A DNA stretch of 64,000 bases from Litorimonas taeanensis. GTDB taxonomy: Bacteria > Pseudomonadota > Alphaproteobacteria > Caulobacterales > Maricaulaceae. Of the stretch, positions 62,081-64,000 are shown piece after piece. Under the pieces are notes generated by a model. That model was not told the DNA's origin. It saw nothing but the letters and a program-made list of their open reading frames with translations, and did no database searches. Within the stretch, counting starts at the first letter, position 1; every line of letters starts with the position of its first letter. Where the stretch lies: contig NZ_RBII01000001.1 of NCBI RefSeq assembly GCF_003634015.1, positions 1,631,047 through 1,695,046 on the forward strand, read 5' to 3'. A program made the translations under genes and the position numbers.

Positions 62081-62697
62081 TTTAGTCGAGCCTCCAAATC
62101 TGCAACAGCCTGCTTAGTCAACACGAGTGTGTGACGCTTCAAGATGTCATATACGTTTGCGCCTTGGCTTGGCAAAACATCCAAATTTGGAATGTTGCTT
62201 GCCGCTTTTGCAAAGTTCTCTTCGATTGCATTACCTGACACGATTAAACCGTTAGTCACACCTAGACCCGCCAATTGCTTACGCAAGTCAGCTGTCTTTG
62301 GAGAGGCCGCAACAGCATCATCAATAATGATAAGCTCTTTTGCGTTCGCCTTAGCAGACAAAGCATGACGCAAAGCCATAGCACGAACCTTCTTTGGAAG
62401 GTCATGCGCGTGTGAACGAACACGTGGACCATGCGCTTTCGCACCACCACGGAACTGAGAAACAGAACCGTTACCGTGACGCGCAGTACCGCCGCCTTTT
62501 TGGCGACCGATACGTTTTGTTGTCTTAGAGACATCACCACGTTCTTGAACTTGGTGCGTTCCTGCCTGACGTTTCGCTAGTTGATAGCGAACCATACGGT
62601 GTAAAATATCTTTGCGAGGCTCATTAGCGAAGACGGAATCGTCGAGATCGACGGAACCGGACTTCTTGCCCGCTAGTGTTTGGACGTCGAGTTTCAT
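62077..62697 (-). CDS. rplD: 50S ribosomal protein L4
   Basis: 206 residues with the extended loop [19 protein letters not shown] and the C-terminal Rossmann-like part with [17 protein letters not shown]. In E. coli L4 regulates the S10 operon; no such leader is visible here. Confidence 0.97.
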   Translation of the reverse strand: MKLDVQTLAGKKSGSVDLDDSVFANEPRKDILHRMVRYQLAKRQAGTHQVQERGDVSKTTKRIGRQKGGGTARHGNGSVSQFRGGAKAHGPRVRSHAHDLPKKVRAMALRHALSAKANAKELIIIDDAVAASPKTADLRKQLAGLGVTNGLIVSGNAIEENFAKAASNIPNLDVLPSQGANVYDILKRHTLVLTKQAVADLEARLK

Positions 62698-63513
62698 TTA
62701 GCCTTCTCCGCCATCTTCATCTGTTGTCGCGGCCATTGCGGCAGCTTGCTCTTCAGCGATGCGCTTTGCTTCGGCTTCTGCCTCAGCAGCCGCTTCTGCT
62801 TCTGCTTCTTCAGCGGCCTTTAACGCTGCTCTACGGTCACCCATAGTCGCCGCAGGGAAAATCAATCCCTCTGGCTGTGGTTTTTTAACGGCATCGCGAA
62901 TCTCTAGCCACGTACCTTTTGCACCCGGCGTTGCACCTTTAATAAGGATAAGACCATCTTCGATCTCAACGCGTGCAACCTCAAGGTTCTGGTTTGTACG
63001 GCGAACAGAACCCATATGGCCTGCCATTTTCTTGCCTTTGAAAACCTTACCTGGATCCTGACACTGACCTGTTGAACCATGTGATCTATGCGAGATAGAA
63101 ACACCATGTGTTGCACGAAGACCGCCGAAGTTATGACGCTTCATCGCACCTGCGAAACCTTTACCAACCGTAATACCTGAAACGTCAACTTTTTGACCCG
63201 GTAGGAAATGACCTGCAATCAGCTCTTCACCAACCTCTACTAGGTTTTCTTCAGTAACGCGGAACTCAACAAGTTTCTTTTTTGGTGTCACACCGGCTTT
63301 GGCAAAACGCTCACGCTCTGCCTTTGAAACGCGCTTAGGCTTTGCTTCGCCAGCACCAAGTTGAACCGCAGTATAGCCATCACGCGCTTGCGTTTTCTGA
63401 GCCACAACCTGACAACCCTCTAAAGAGAGAACTGTAACAGGCACATGATTTCCCAAGTCGTCATAGACGCGGGTCATGCCTAATTTCTTTGCTAATAGAC
63501 CTGTCCGTAACAT
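62698..63513 (-). CDS. rplC: 50S ribosomal protein L3 with Ala/Glu-rich C-terminal extension
   Basis: 271 residues. The L3 core (about 1-225) has [40 protein letters not shown] and KMAGHMG. The last 45 residues are an extension rich in Ala and Glu ([20 protein letters not shown]) ending DEDGGEG, likely a helix exposed on the ribosome surface. Extensions of this kind occur in other alphaproteobacteria. Confidence 0.97.
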   Translation of the reverse strand: MLRTGLLAKKLGMTRVYDDLGNHVPVTVLSLEGCQVVAQKTQARDGYTAVQLGAGEAKPKRVSKAERERFAKAGVTPKKKLVEFRVTEENLVEVGEELIAGHFLPGQKVDVSGITVGKGFAGAMKRHNFGGLRATHGVSISHRSHGSTGQCQDPGKVFKGKKMAGHMGSVRRTNQNLEVARVEIEDGLILIKGATPGAKGTWLEIRDAVKKPQPEGLIFPAATMGDRRAALKAAEEAEAEAAAEAEAEAKRIAEEQAAAMAATTDEDGGEG

Positions 63514-63515
63514 GC

Positions 63516-63830
63516 CTATGCTCCCAATTTAATTTCGACGTCAACGCCAGCCGCCAGGTCGAGCTTCATCAGCGCGTCCACAGTTTGTGGTGTTGGGTCA
63601 ACAATGTCCAACATCCGCTTATGTGTGCGGATTTCGAACTGCTCACGTGACTTCTTGTTCACATGCGGTGAACGGTTCACGGTAAATTTTTCAATACGAG
63701 TTGGTAGCGGAATGGGCCCACGTACTGTTGCACCAGTACGCTTTGCCGTAGACACGATCTCTTTCGTAGAGGTGTCGAGAATACGGTGGTCGAACGCTTT
63801 CAACCGAATGCGAATATTTTGACGATCCAT
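63516..63830 (-). CDS. rpsJ: 30S ribosomal protein S10
   Basis: 104 residues: [20 protein letters not shown], then [20 protein letters not shown]. First gene of the S10 operon, following tuf after 78 bases. Confidence 0.98.
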   Translation of the reverse strand: MDRQNIRIRLKAFDHRILDTSTKEIVSTAKRTGATVRGPIPLPTRIEKFTVNRSPHVNKKSREQFEIRTHKRMLDIVDPTPQTVDALMKLDLAAGVDVEIKLGA

Positions 63831-63866
63831 AACAGGGCCTAATCTTTACGCTTCAAACAACAAAGC

Positions 63867-63887
63867 CGGCGCCTATAGAACGCGCCG
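63867..63887 (-). terminator. Hairpin between tuf and rpsJ
   Basis: On the minus strand CGGCGC, 9-base loop, GCGCCG, then GCTTTGTTGTTTG. A 6-bp GC stem with an interrupted T-tract; partial termination or processing between the str and S10 transcripts is possible. Confidence 0.4.
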
Positions 63888-63908
63888 ACTGAACACTAAA
63901 TTAACAGA

Positions 63909-64000
63909 CTATTCTACAATCTTAGAGACAACGCCGGCGCCGACTGTACGGCCACCTTCACGGATAGCGAAGCGAAGCTTCTCTTCCATGGCGATTGGCA
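63909..64000 (-). CDS. tuf: Elongation factor Tu, C-terminal fragment (cut by window edge)
   Basis: The last 30 codons give PIAMEEKLRFAIREGGRTVG and the end AGVVSKIVE, the C-terminus of EF-Tu, which delivers aminoacyl-tRNA to the ribosome. Its position before rpsJ is the usual str-S10 junction. The rest lies right of the window. Confidence 0.96.
   Translation of the reverse strand, partial: PIAMEEKLRFAIREGGRTVGAGVVSKIVE

Noticed and set aside
1..64000. CRISPR array, prophage, insertion sequence, integron or replication origin
   Set aside because: No direct-repeat array, transposase, integrase, terminal inverted repeats or DnaA-box cluster was seen on either strand.

Overview
The window looks like a chromosomal segment of a marine alphaproteobacterium, probably of the Hyphomonadaceae/Maricaulales type (genera such as Hellea, Litorimonas or Robiginitomaculum). 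This placement is inference. It rests on the alphaproteobacterial tuf-S10-spc-alpha ribosomal block, an ATP12 chaperone next to rluC/crcB/rarA/degQ, a CtrA-type box (TTAA-N7-TTAAC) between divergent flagellar genes, and moderate GC. No insertion sequence, prophage, CRISPR array or rRNA gene was seen.

Layout. 1-5.8 kb: flagellar genes. fliF-fliH-fliN-fliP (cut by the window edge) run leftwards; fliL, a membrane protein, a MotE-like protein and a lone receiver protein run rightwards. 5.8-12.0 kb: a complete histidine-utilisation locus, hutI-hutH-hutU diverging from hutC-hutG around a palindromic operator candidate. 12.2-31.2 kb: a catabolic island with two thiolases, two acyl-CoA ligases, a flavin oxidoreductase, a DapB-like dehydrogenase, a carotenoid/stilbene cleavage dioxygenase, two limonene-epoxide-hydrolase-like lipoproteins, two SDR/SnoaL-like pairs, an MFS carrier, a double-HxlR regulator and a TonB receptor. 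31.6-40.5 kb: tRNA-Leu(GAG) and housekeeping genes (lipB, two DUF805 genes, a Kef-type antiporter, ATP12, rluC, crcB, rarA, degP/Q). 40.8-44.6 kb: a small cassette KAS III - ACP - KAS III - ketoreductase - NeuD/PglD-type acyltransferase. 44.6-47.5 kb: BlaI/BlaR1-like locus. 47.6-49.1 kb: two exported proteins. 49.2-64 kb: ribosomal super-operon read leftwards from tuf (partial) to rplQ, including secY, adk and rpoA.

The strongest candidate for an undescribed system is the 12-31 kb island. Its operons share a non-coding motif, AACTTKCAT-N4-ATAC, a short way upstream of five transcription units: the thiolase operon, the DapB-like operon, the LEH-like/MFS operon, the SDR/SnoaL operon and the TonB receptor. 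This suggests one regulon, possibly governed by the double-HxlR protein encoded inside the island. The enzyme set suggests uptake of a lipophilic, possibly isoprenoid or stilbene-like compound, oxidative cleavage, CoA activation and thiolysis. The substrate cannot be read from the sequence.

Other notable points: ribosomal protein L15 fused to a DUF2853-like domain; rarA apparently starting at AUC; a BlaR1-like protein divided by one in-frame stop; a thiolase with Thr replacing the second catalytic Cys; and terminator-like hairpins inside the ribosomal operon.
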